DNA of 53,273 bases. It comes from Zancudomyces culisetae. Taxonomy: Eukaryota > Kickxellomycota > Harpellomycetes > Harpellales > Legeriomycetaceae. This document shows, piece by piece, positions 31,998-42,368 of this stretch. Location: assembly GCA_001969505.1 (NCBI GenBank), contig LSSK01000852.1:1-53273 (forward strand), written 5' to 3'. Under the pieces are notes generated by a model. That model searched no databases. It had not been told where the DNA came from and saw only the letters and a program-made list of their open reading frames with translations. The stretch's first letter is position 1; each line of letters starts with the position of its first letter. The translations under genes and the position numbers were made by a program.

Positions 31998-34864
31998 TCT
32001 TATTATTAACCACTTGGACTAGTATCTGTGCTAGACTTCGTGACCGGGATGCCTGTAATTGTTCTGTTATTCAGTTGAATTAGCACCCTTCTGATTTCCT
32101 TCAATGGGTATTGTCAAACACGGAAATTAATTTTGTTGTTAACAATTAGTTCAAAGTTGAGATTGGAGTAGCAAATAGAATTGCTCAAAATCATCATTTT
32201 CTTGAGCAAAAGCACTTTAAAGGATATAATAAAATTAACAAAACTAGGCTAACTACCGCCAAAGTAAACAAAAATATTATGCCAGTGTTTAACCGGTTTC
32301 TAGATATATAACCGACCTGATTTATATTTCTGACTGCATATATCAAATCATATCATTGATAGAGTTTACTATGTATTCAACAAATATACACTCAAATTTA
32401 TCAGAGTATATACATAGTTGTTAAACAGAAAAAATGTAAACCAAAATAAGAAATTCTTGTCCAAGTCAGGATACTTGGACAACCTTTTATTTTTGAAGTT
32501 GGTTGTTTTCTTTTCTAAAAATAGTTGCAAAGCTGGCAAATTAAATCTGTTTTGTGTTGATACAAGAAAGGTCGGACCAAATGTATATATAGCCTAAATA
32601 TGCTCAGCTGAACGCGAGTAAAAGAGGTTCAAATAAATGTTACAGTCAATGCTTGTTGTCCTACCCAGGACCAAGTTTTATTTTTAGTATTATAGTAAAC
32701 AGTTTAGACACAAACTAAAATATAGATATGACCGCATTACAAAAAAAACCCCCCAAAAAAGCGAATGAAGCTTCCCGAATAAAAAAAATAAATAAACAGG
32801 CCAATGTTTATCCCACTCAACGATGCCAAAATAACATAACTTGTAATAACCAAAATTGTAAAAGTGGCGCCAAAGTACAAGCCCCACCCTCTTCCACACC
32901 CCATCCCCTCCAAAAAAAACTTTGAGTGTTTTAAAAGTGCAAATATTCGGGCAATAGGGTGGTCCAAGTGTGGATTTTATTTTCCGGGTTGCGGATCTGA
33001 GGTATACAGATTAATCATACCCGGATAAAAGGAATGATAAAAAGGCGTAGGTTACAGTTAAGGCTAGATATTGGAAGCACTGTATGGTATTACCTATAAA
33101 TCAAAGCAAGTACTGAAATAAAATGATAAAAATGGAAATGATACGATATTCATCTTATAGTGTTAAGTTTGCTTTGGTTGAATTGGGGTGTTTTTTTAAA
33201 AAAAAAAAAGGGGGTGGCGATTAACTGCTCAAGCTGATATACATGTTCGATAAAGATTGTCATGTGATATTTAATTCAAGGGGGGTTATTAACTGAAGCA
33301 ATAAACTAAATAAAATAAGACCATGGATAACACAAAAAGTAGAAAAATGGCAAGATGTGGAGGGGATGGAGAAGATAGGTGTAAATATATAAATAAGCAG
33401 GTGAAACCACAATATTGTTTTTAAAATAGTCATTCCTTCCTTCCCCACCTACCTCCCCCCCGCAAAGATATTCCTTGTTAGTGACAATTCAAGTGTGACA
33501 GAAATAGTAGTACTGATTTATTTTTGACTAAATGTTTGCGATTTTCTAATTTATTGAGATTGCAATAATATTATTTACATTAACATTCGAAACCAAAAGA
33601 AAACGAAAGAAAAAACACGAAAAAAACGCAGACTGTTGGGGTATAAGTTCTCGGGTATTCGCTACCAAAATAAATGATTGGAGATTCGAGCGATAAAACG
33701 TGGAATTGATTTAAAATGGAATAGGCGAGAAAAAAAGGTGGCTTTCTGAAATTGTAGCTAACCGAAAATTAGGTCACACAACTTTTTTATATTATTCTTT
33801 TTGAAATTTGTTCCTAAAATGAGAGTAACAGCAATAATAAAAAAATAACAATAATTAGCAAAAAAGATGAGATATGGGGTGGGAAGGGGGTCAATAACAA
33901 AAAAAAAATGAAATAGCTAAAGGGTTAACTTTGTAGATATTATTGGCTAGATGATGTCCATTTTCCAGGTATGACACAGAATCTTAATTAAAGGGCTAAA
34001 AAAGGCGAATTTAGCAAAACCCAGCACGTATATATTTTTTTATATGAGGCATAACAAAAAAAAATTTTTTTTTTACACCAATGTGTAATAAAAAAGAGCG
34101 TTATATTACAGAGTAAACGTGAAAGTAACGAGCAGAAAAATGCTATTATACAAAAAGAGCTCATTTAGTAATCCCAAAATGGCGCTAAAATGCGAAAGAG
34201 CAAATAGGTAGAACTCGTTTCTGTTCTGTCCAGAATTTCTCGAATGAACAAGGCCGTTTAAGGATACGAAAAAAATTTTTTTTTAAACCGATCACCAAAG
34301 CATATAATCCCGTTTTTTCATTGAATAAATTGAAGTGCTTTTACTATTCTCTTGAGAACTGAAACAGGAAATAAAAATCACTTTCAAATCAAACGAAATA
34401 TAGTATTTATCCACGAAAGCGGAATAAAAAAAAGGCGATAATATTTATTCTTAACCAACATACACGGTATAAAGAACAATTGCGATTAACTTTTGCGTAT
34501 ACGGAGGAATTCGAATTTACGTTATAATATAAATTGCGATAAAAATAGAAATAGATTAAAGCATTAAGAATAGTGTTTGGAGAAAAGGAAAACGATTAGG
34601 AACAAAAACCAAAGCGTACATCATAATCCATACAAGACTGTACAATAGGATACATTGATAACGATATCTAAAAATATATAAAAACTAAAACAACAAAGAC
34701 TAAATACACACAAGCGTTTTTTTTTGCACTTGCACTATAAAAACCTTAATTTGTGAAAAGAAAGAATAAAAGTATTTTGTACAGATAGCAGGGATTGTCT
34801 AGCCTAAAAGTTTTATAATCTAAAAGGTAGAAACAAAAAAGAAATTGAAAAAAGCATAATAAGA
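31998..34864. promoter_or_regulatory. 2.9-kb divergent intergenic region (COG8 / HAP5)
   Basis: This is the longest gap of the window. It holds a perfect 10-bp inverted repeat at 32457-32482, A(n)T(n) blocks at 34056-34074 and 34269-34284, CCAAT pentamers (32801-32805; inverted at 33677-33681 and 33942-33946), and an A-rich leader before HAP5. Short ORFs near 32700-32970 and 33260-33450 are homopolymer-driven and not supported. No RNA gene recognised. Confidence 0.4.
32457..32482. repeat. Perfect 10-bp inverted repeat with 6-nt loop
   Basis: TTGTCCAAGT, then CAGGAT, then ACTTGGACAA. A T-rich stretch follows directly. It lies 460 bp upstream of the COG8 start codon. Confidence 0.85.
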
Positions 34865-35812
34865 ATGGATAGTGCACACAAGGCAATAGGAGATTTCTGG
34901 CTTCACCAACTACAAGAAGTTCAAGGAAACGATTTGGATTTCAAGTCGCATACATTACCACTAGCACGGATTAAAAAAGTGATGAAGTCGGACCCAGATG
35001 TAAAGATGATTAGTGCAGAGGCACCGGTACTATTTTCAAAAGCGTGTGAAATATTTATTAAAGAAATGACACTACGGGCCTGGTTCAATGCTGAGGACAG
35101 TAAGAGACGCACACTACAGAGACAAGATGTAGCAGCAGCTTCGTTGCGAAGTGAAATGTACGACTTTCTAATAGACGTTATACCACGGGATGAGTTTATA
35201 AATGCCGGAAAGAAGACGCATTCAACAAAAGAGGAGATGAGTGCACAACAGATGGCACAGGTTCAGGCCTCTCAAATGACCTCGGCACAGATTCATGCAG
35301 CGGTAGCAGCAGTAGCATCGCAACAACATGCAATCCCAGGGTCAGCTGTTGCAGGACCGCCAAACCCTGCAACCTCAGCAATGGCTGCAGTGGCTGCACA
35401 GTACTACAACCACCAACCCTTCCAGCAATACTATGCCTCCCATTTGAATGACATAAATGCAATGCAACACGCAGCAGCAGCAGCAGCCGCAGCAGGGAAT
35501 ATACCATCAAACATGGCAGTGGCAGCAGCGGCAGCGGCGGCAGCTCAACAACAACAGGCCCAGCAACAACAACAGCAGCAACAGCAACAACCACAGTTTT
35601 ATTCGGGTTTAGGATCACACAACTACGATTGGCTACAGCGGCAGCAGCAGCAGCAACAACAACAACAGGTGCAGGGTGGGATAAACGCAGCTGGGTTTCT
35701 AAGAGGAGGAGCAGGAGCGGGAGCAGGCATCCAAAGTAGTATTAGTTCACATGGCCAACCAAGCGGCACTGACCCTTTATCTGAACAGTCCAAAGGTGGT
35801 TCAAATAAATAA
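34865..35812 (+). CDS. HAP5: CCAAT-binding factor subunit C (NF-YC/Hap5)
   Basis: Single exon, 315 aa. The histone-fold core (about residues 25-115) is typical: L-P-L-A-R-I-K-K-V-M-K, D-P-D-V-K-M-I-S-A-E-A-P-V-L-F, A-C-E-I-F-I-K-E-M-T-L-R-A-W, then R-T-L-Q-R-Q-D-V-A-A-A. It is preceded by F-W-x-x-Q-L-Q-E-V, as in Hap5. The C-terminal half is Gln- and Ala-rich (two poly-Gln and several poly-Ala runs from CAG/CAA and GCA/GCG codons), as in NF-YC activation domains. Hap5 dimerises with Hap3 and with Hap2 binds CCAAT boxes; in fungi the complex controls respiration, iron and redox genes. The start codon lies after a long A-rich leader. Convergent with NSA1 (124 bp between stops). Confidence 0.95.
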   Translation: MDSAHKAIGDFWLHQLQEVQGNDLDFKSHTLPLARIKKVMKSDPDVKMISAEAPVLFSKACEIFIKEMTLRAWFNAEDSKRRTLQRQDVAAASLRSEMYDFLIDVIPRDEFINAGKKTHSTKEEMSAQQMAQVQASQMTSAQIHAAVAAVASQQHAIPGSAVAGPPNPATSAMAAVAAQYYNHQPFQQYYASHLNDINAMQHAAAAAAAAGNIPSNMAVAAAAAAAAQQQQAQQQQQQQQQQPQFYSGLGSHNYDWLQRQQQQQQQQQVQGGINAAGFLRGGAGAGAGIQSSISSHGQPSGTDPLSEQSKGGSNK

Positions 35813-35936
35813 ATAATCTGTTTTGTTTTACTGATTTATAATCCCCCCCCATGTTTCATAATATTTAATATATATTTTTTTCTTTTATTTAGCTTAACTT
35901 ATAAATGTATACAAAAAAAAAAGAGTTTCAAAAGGT

Positions 35937-37726
35937 TTAATGAACAGTATCAATTTTATCCCAGACTTCATCAAGTTCTTCCTGAACAATGTCATCAGAA
36001 TTGTAAATACTGCGTGTAGAATCCCAGCATACTGCCGACATTCTTTGTTTGAGATAAGTTTGGTGAATCATTTTACTATGCTTGTAAGTGGATCCAATGT
36101 TGATTCTGTATAGTCTAAAGAATCGATCCAATGAAACTGTAGCCAAAAACAAGCCATCCGTTTGTCCAACTACTGCCATCGATGTAACTGCACCTGTTGC
36201 TCCCTTGTAGCTTTCTACTATAAAGGGTGTTTTGTTTTGATTGGTTGAAACCGCAAAATCTATGCTTGAGGATGTTGCTTTGCGCAAATCTAGTTGACAT
36301 ATGATACCTGAGTTATCTGTGAAAAACACATCATATTGGTTTGGTGAAACTGCAATATTGGTTATTTTCCGGTTCCGGTTTTCGTTAAACACATTCAAAT
36401 TGAGCACTGGTTTTTTCTGTGCCAGAGTATCATATGTCCTAATAAATCCATATCCTGTGGACACCACCAATTTGTTTCCCATCGAATTTGTCGTGTTCTC
36501 ATTTTTGTCTAGAAAGTCGATATCGGTTATCCACACCGGGTTCCGCAGTCCCAAATAATCATCCGCAATATTCTTAGCCTTGAATAATGGCTCGCTCTTT
36601 GGTTTTCTCCATGCACCATTGTTAGCTCCACTTGCCGCATCTCCGAATTCAACTTTGTTTATATCATAGATTCTTAGCTCTTGCTCATTACCACCAAATG
36701 CTAATATATTTGCTTCGATATCCTTTGCCTTCATTTTACACATATCTACCCCCAACTTCATCCTAAACCCAGCATTGCTACCATTTTGATCACCATCTTG
36801 TAGTTCTGAATTCCATTTTTGTACTCGAACATTTCCCATATTTGTACATGTCGCAAAATGCCTAAAATGTTTAGTTGGAGTTTATTAGTTATATTTCCTA
36901 TTATTCATATCTCTCTTCCCACTATAAAACCCTACCTTAACCAGTAATATTGAATTTTTTACCTTTCATTACTCTCCAATCCCACATACTCATACTCTTT
37001 GATAATCTTTCCATTGACTTTCTCCTTTAGTGTATCTTCAAATAAAGTTTCTGTAAAACTATTTAGTATATTCCCGCCATTCATGTCCAAAAGTTCAACC
37101 CGTCCGTTTTTACGTGCTACCGAAATCTATTTTCGATTATTACCATAACCACTTTACAATAAGATACCAGTGTTTTTGACAACATAAAAACGACGATAAC
37201 CAATTATTTAGGCCACAAAAGTAGCTGTGTGGTGGTGGTGGTGGTGATGATGGGTTTTTTACTTGATTTGGGAGTTTAGTTTTATAAATTACCTTGTCTC
37301 TAACTGTATCTTTTTCGAGTCTATTTACAATCTGCATTTGCTGGATATACTGCTCCCTTTTGACCTCACCATTCAGAATATTAACCCGGACATTTTTATC
37401 CTTTGCTTTATTTGTCTCCCGGTCTGAATCTGAATCCGAATCGTTACCTTTTCGTTTCTTTTCTCGCACAGCTGACGATCCATTCGCTTTTAACCTTTTT
37501 TGAGCTATTCTTCTGGAGTGCTTTTCTCTGATATTGTCGATTTCTATCGCTATGATTTCCAAATAGATAAATTATAACTAAATTAATCACAAAGGCTACT
37601 GGATTTGTTACTTGTATACAATATTATTTTCCTATTCTAGACCTTCTGCATCTCACCAATAATCTTTTCCAACCCCAGCAACTTACATTTGATCAGGCCA
37701 GATTCATCACCTGTAAACAACCTCAT
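35937..37726 (-). CDS. NSA1: Nsa1/WDR74 WD-repeat 60S ribosome-assembly factor (4 exons)
   Basis: Exons on the minus strand are 37726-37687, 37549-37293, 37126-36963 and 36861-35937. They join to 461 aa (yeast Nsa1 is 463). The start M-R-L-F-T-G-D-E-S-G-L-I-K matches the family's first beta-strand, and this is the reason to choose the ATG at 37726. Exon 3 reads S-V-A-R-K-N-G-R-V-E-L, a hallmark of Nsa1. The last exon reads H-F-A-T-C-T-N-M-G-N-V-R, then N-I-L-A-F-G-G-N-E, V-W-I-T-D-I-D-F, S-L-D-R-F-F-R-L-Y and the end D-E-V-W-D-K-I. Nsa1 forms a seven-bladed propeller on nucleolar pre-60S particles and is released by the AAA-ATPase Rix7. A Lys/Asp-rich insert after blade 1 (about residues 35-70) is extra. 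All junctions are GT-AG and in phase. Confidence 0.85.
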
Positions 37727-38513
37727 TCTATATATTTCCTAACCCTAAAGATATTCTAAACTATGAAGAATACAATTGTTATATCTACAAGATTGGTCTT
37801 ACAATTGATTACTCGCCTTAGTATGAGAGTTTGTTGGTATAAAAAAATTTTTTTTACTTTTGTATGTGTGCCCAAAGACTATTTTTTCTCTGAAAAAAAA
37901 ATTAGGAAATCTTTTTTTTTTCCAAGATCAAAGAAAAGAATTTTAGATCAAAATAGCGAACTTGCTAACATTTTTAAAGAAATGATTACAAAAACATCAT
38001 GTACATTAATACACTGTTATGAGAACGGCAAGTAAAACTACACATCTCCCTTGCAAGATAGGCAATGATAATTTCCTTTTTTAAAGAGGCTTCACAAAAC
38101 ATTTTCTGTTGCGACAAGTATCTATCGTTAACATGGAATTATTGTTCATTTCTTTTGAAAGTACCTCTAGCTACTATGTTGAAGAGAACAGCCACTGAAC
38201 CCCACCTACACCTCCCATGTTTGTTACGCTCAGCTCTGGTTTTTTAAATCAAAGATTTTCAAAAACCAGCCAAGAATTAACGCTGTACCAACTCAAGCAG
38301 GAATTTTGACAAGTCTAGTAAGATTCGCGTGACTTAAACAATTGAAAATCTGGCACATTTTTTTTGTGTTCCTTTATCTTTGTTATAAAAAAAATTACCA
38401 TTTTCATAGTAGGAACTTGGGGAGGTGGGAAGGTTTAATTAAAAGCCCGAGAAAATGTCGAAATAAATTATGCTTTTCCACAAAATAATATAAAAACGAA
38501 TTTAAGAGCAGAA
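37727..38513. promoter_or_regulatory. Divergent promoter region (NSA1 / CBP4-like)
   Basis: About 790 bp. An A7T8 block occurs at 37841-37855. A 90-codon plus-strand ORF (37763-38035) is Lys/Phe-rich through homopolymers and not supported. Confidence 0.4.
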
Positions 38514-38953
38514 ATGACATTTTTAAGAAAGACAATAGTATTCTCGAGCGTGATGGTTGGGGCCTACTTGTTGATGGTTGCCACCGTTCCCAATGAACAA
38601 GAATTTGCTGCCGTAAGTTGATTTAAACTTTATAATTATCATTTTTAATCAATTTACTTATCTCTTTACCCACAACTTGGTATAAAAAAAAGAATTTCAT
38701 ATAATAAGAAGCAGGAATGCGAATATGTTATAAATAAAGGAAAATGCACTAAAAGCAAAAACCTTCCACTACAAAGGAATGTTTATGAAAAAGTAACTGT
38801 TTGTTGCAAATTGAAATTTGAAAATTATAATCCAAATAGAAGCTATCACCAGAATTAAAAGAGAAATACAAGGTTGTGTTGAAAGAACGGGAGGAACAAC
38901 AACGCAAAATGCAGGCTCAGATCCAGGAAAACTTAAATAACGAAAAAAAGTAG
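38514..38953 (+). CDS. Small mitochondrial inner-membrane protein, CBP4/UQCC3-like (2 exons)
   Basis: Exons 38514-38612 and 38840-38953 join in phase 0 to 70 aa. There is a short basic start (M-T-F-L-R-K), one hydrophobic helix (about residues 7-23), then A-T-V-P-N-E-Q-E-F and L-S-P-E-L-K-E-K-Y, and a charged coiled helix rich in Glu/Gln/Lys. This order (helix, T-P/V-P, L-S-P-E-L, charged helix) is that of fungal Cbp4, an assembly factor for cytochrome b in complex III, and of the related UQCC3. The conserved 'P-T-x-E-x-L' is only partly kept, so the call is moderate. The intron is 227 nt, long for this window. Confidence 0.5.
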
Positions 38954-39618
38954 ACAATGAAAATGGACAGCACGTCGGTTTTTCAGTTTTATTTGCTGGT
39001 ATGCCTCTTTCTTTTTTTGTTCAACTTTCTTACTGTCTAGTTAGCTGGTTAATTGTTTGGCTTGGTTATGGGGTTGGATATTGTTTTTAGTGTACTTTTA
39101 ACCTTATGACCTTAATTTTGGGGGCATGCTCTTTTTTTCCAATAGCTACTATATATATATAAACTTGAAGAATACACACTGTGTATTCAATGAAAGATGA
39201 CAAGATAGAGGATGTTGTAAACGTTCTGAAGTGAAAGTGCTATATTATCACTCTAATTTTGTAAGCAAAGTATGTACACTCAAATACTGTTCATCACCTC
39301 GCTTCCCCTTGATATACACACTATGAATGGAGTTAAGAGAATATGAAGGGATCTTTAGTGCAAGTGAGCCTGTAGCAGTTGGTGATGATATATACTCTGT
39401 TTATTTCTTTGGGTCTAATTTTTGATATGTTTATTCATTTATTTGGCTCTCGAAAAACAGAAAATCAGGTTATTACTCACCAAAAGTTGTGGAACAAAAT
39501 TCTAGCCTAGAAAACATATCTCTAGTTCTAAATGTACTAAAAAAAATCTATTCAAAATCCCATACCAACTTCAAAAAGATGGTTAGTATTATGGAATTTT
39601 TTTAATCAATAACGATAC
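38954..39618. other. Convergent 3' intergenic region
   Basis: It lies between the CBP4-like gene and the secreted orphan, both ending here. AT-rich, no coding frame, nothing recognised. Confidence 0.5.
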
Positions 39619-40023
39619 TTAATCTTTGTTTTGGTAAACTTCTCTAAAAGCACCCTTGAAGTTGCATCTCTTGACAGGTTTTCCACAGCATCCATGCTTT
39701 TCTGTGTGCTTGAATCTGTAGGTGATGGAATCCTTATAGTCGCAGTTCAAGTAAAACCTTTTTTTATTGAATTTGATGGTTACTCCGTATGTTCCAGCAT
39801 AATAGTAGCAGTCCTCTCCTTTGCAGCTACTGTCGACTTTTCCCAAGGGCAACCATCGGTTTGAAAGTCGGACGCCATTCTTTTTAAAGCTGAGGAAGGC
39901 TTCATTTGGTCTGCTTGGATCAGTTTGGACATATCCGTTGAAACGTTGACCCTGACTGTTTCCCAATGCAGATTGAGCAACTAAAAGGAGTTGTACTGCA
40001 ACTGATAATCCTAAGACACGCAT
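39619..40023 (-). CDS. Small secreted six-cysteine protein, unknown function
   Basis: Single exon, 134 aa, with an ATG start. Residues 1-21 are a clear signal peptide (V-L-G-L-S-V-A-V-Q-L-L-L-V-A) with a likely cut after A-L-G. The mature ~113 residues are basic (many Lys/Arg) and hold six Cys at 67, 72, 94, 112, 113 and 120, i.e. C-x4-C, C, C-C-x6-C. Aromatic and Lys-rich strands (Y-Y-Y-A-G-T-Y-G, F-N-K-K-R-F-Y-L) suggest a small beta-rich disulphide fold. I do not recognise the family. No Ser/Thr-rich or GPI tail is seen. A TATAAATA lies about 120 nt upstream of its ATG. An effector, antimicrobial or wall protein are all possible; none is shown by the sequence. Confidence 0.7.
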   Translation of the reverse strand: MRVLGLSVAVQLLLVAQSALGNSQGQRFNGYVQTDPSRPNEAFLSFKKNGVRLSNRWLPLGKVDSSCKGEDCYYYAGTYGVTIKFNKKRFYLNCDYKDSITYRFKHTEKHGCCGKPVKRCNFKGAFREVYQNKD

Positions 40024-41552
40024 GGTTTTTTTTTACGCTTTTCGGGAAGCTGGTGTGTTTTTTCTAGTAGTTTTTCTAGTTTGTTACTCGACTATGAGGT
40101 TTGTAGTAAAGAATATGAGAAAACATGAAAATATAGTTGAGTATTTATACTTTTTTTATGTTAATATATGGGGTTTTTTAAGGCGTCATTCTAAAAGGCA
40201 TAGTGTAAAGAATTCTTTATACACTAAAGTTGGTGGTAAGTAGTTAGTACGTTGCATATTTCGAACTAGTGCGGATGATAAGAAAAAAAGGAAAGGAATA
40301 TCAAAAATTATTGGTGTGAAAATAGGATAGATATACTTTAGTGAACCAAAAGTGAAGTGTATAGGTACTTAGAGTATTCTAGTCTACATTATAATGAGGA
40401 ATAGAAATAGGAGAAAAGCGGTTTGCAGGATATAGTGTATCACAGAAATTTAATCGGTACTAGTACTAAATAAACTCTAAAGTAAAAACTTGAGTACCAC
40501 CTTGTTCTGGATTCACCACAGTTGAAAAATGGTCGTTATTTTGTGGAATAAGCATGAATATAGAACTGTTTTTTGTACTCTTGCTCTAAAACTAGAAGAG
40601 TAAAATTTATTTTTAAACTAATACAGCTTGTTATGGCAGTTGAAAAGAAAAAAGTTACTCGGCGTCTAGAATCCAAGCAAACGTATTCATTGGTGTAAAT
40701 TAACATAGTTGATCAATATCAGCCCAAGCACTTCATAATGATAATCAAGGTATACAAGTATAACCGTTAATCCAAAAAAGAAACCACTGTGGGCTGATAA
40801 ACAAATAGTTAATCTTGGTATAGTGGTCGAGATTTTTATCACCATTAATTTATATGTAGTTATAGCATTAATTGCAAACTAAACTTCGCACGATTCTGGA
40901 GTAATGAACATTGCTAGAATGAGGAATAGGTAAACATTCGTAAAACACGTATCTAGATTATTTTTTTAGAATCCATTGCTTATAAAGGCAATAAATTGTT
41001 GAATAAACCAAAGAAAATAATAAAGTTTGTGGTATATGCTTGTGATGTTATCTAAAAATATTGATTTGGCCAGGGCTAGGGTTGAGTATTCAGGAAAAGA
41101 AAGATTATTGATTTTTAAGATGGTAGAGCGTAGAGGAATCTGAAATGTCGAACATAGAGCTACTATGAGTCTGGGTTGGAGTTGGTAATGCACTATGCAT
41201 TCTAAAAGTGTTTTTTTTTGTAGATTTATTCATAATTGTAAAATAGTATTAAGATTGTTTAATTAGTGTTAATACTACAGTAAAAGGGCCAAATGTATTG
41301 GTTTCGATCTAATAAAGCTTGAGCTGGTAACACCCATTTTTGTCATCGACTAGCCAGCTATATTAACGGTAAAGAAAAAAAAACAACAATGTTATGAAAC
41401 CCATATTATTAGGATGTTAACCCTCAAAGAAATAAAGGAAAAGCAAGACTCGAAACTAAAAGTACGTGTGTAATGTACAAGTTGAAATAGCCATATTGCA
41501 AGAATAATGATACTGAAATAGAACAAAAACCAAAACAAAAACCAAACCACAA
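40024..41552. other. Intergenic region upstream of the secreted orphan
   Basis: About 1.5 kb, AT-rich. The first 150 bp is the promoter of the secreted protein (TATAAATA on the minus strand at 40142-40149). Minus-strand frames at 40966-41193 and 41392-41622 are hydrophobic but lack family features and are not called. No RNA gene recognised. Confidence 0.4.
40142..40149 (-). promoter_or_regulatory. TATA box (TATAAATA) of the secreted six-Cys gene
   Basis: The octamer reads TATAAATA on the minus strand, about 120 nt before the ATG, a usual distance for a fungal TATA box. Confidence 0.35.
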
Positions 41553-41780
41553 ATGTCAGGTTCAGTGAGTTTTGTTGATTCCAAGCGGGTAACCGAAACT
41601 GAGGGTTACTCTCCAAATACACTCATGAGTTGGAGAGCCCTAATTCTCATACATTTCTTTTCGGCTTTGTTGTCGATGGTCTTGTCCAGCAAAAGAAAGA
41701 GGCATGGCAAAGAAAATTGTGTGAGGATGGTTACCACAGTATATATTCCACCTATGCAGGTACAAGTGTTCAGATGCTGA
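41553..41780 (+). CDS. Possible small one-helix membrane protein (doubtful)
   Basis: A 75-codon ORF whose ATG sits in a good fungal context (ACCACAAATG) after an A-rich leader. It has one hydrophobic helix (L-I-L-I-H-F-F-S-A-L-L-S-M-V-L) followed by a basic stretch (K-R-K-R-H). The C-terminal 20 residues look random, so the frame may end in an unrecognised intron. I do not recognise the family. An overlapping frame (41630-41818) is less likely. It could be noise. Confidence 0.25.
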   Translation: MSGSVSFVDSKRVTETEGYSPNTLMSWRALILIHFFSALLSMVLSSKRKRHGKENCVRMVTTVYIPPMQVQVFRC

Positions 41781-42368
41781 CGAGCCAGGGCTCGTTTATC
41801 CAACTATTTTTTTTATAATTTTTTTTTATTTGTAAAAAGAGATGATTTATCCTTTACATCTACTTTACCCCTAAACTAATTTGGAGGGCTATGGTGCCAG
41901 ATAGACTCATGTTTATGGTAAACATAGTGGCAAATAAAAAGAGAGAAAAATTCATCAAAATTTTTTTGTGCCTGGTAGTTTGGCTAGTTTACTTGCTATA
42001 GATTTTATTCGTAAATATACACAATAAAAAACAACAATTTACAAACTCTTGCTGTCACGGTTCATGGTATATACTTTTGCGTTTAGTAGACTGATAAAAC
42101 AAATCATTCTTGGTATATTTTATAAACAGGAATTAAATAATAAATAAAAAGTAAATAATAACCATAGTATAGCAAACAACAACCTTTAAGCTTTTTCTTT
42201 TTGTATTCATATATATTTATTATATCCGTGTTATTTTTTTAAAAATTTTAAACCTAGTAATGGAAAATAATCAAAAAGATTCACAACTAAAGGTGCAAGT
42301 ACTATAAAACGAAAAAGAAAAAAACGGTCGAAAAGATACCCTAAAGTACAAGATAAAAGGTGTTGGAA
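41781..42368. promoter_or_regulatory. Upstream region of the SAM-SNF2 gene
   Basis: About 590 bp, AT-rich. A hairpin CGAGCC-AG-GGCTCG lies at 41781-41794. The leader before the ATG is A-rich. No ORF. Confidence 0.4.

Noticed and set aside
34921-35618. Antisense ORFs in HAP5
   Set aside because: Produced by poly-Gln and poly-Ala codons read backwards.
40781-40792. A 12-mer shared with 5441-5452 (AAACCACTGTGG)
   Set aside because: Shared 12-mers are expected many times by chance in a window of this size.
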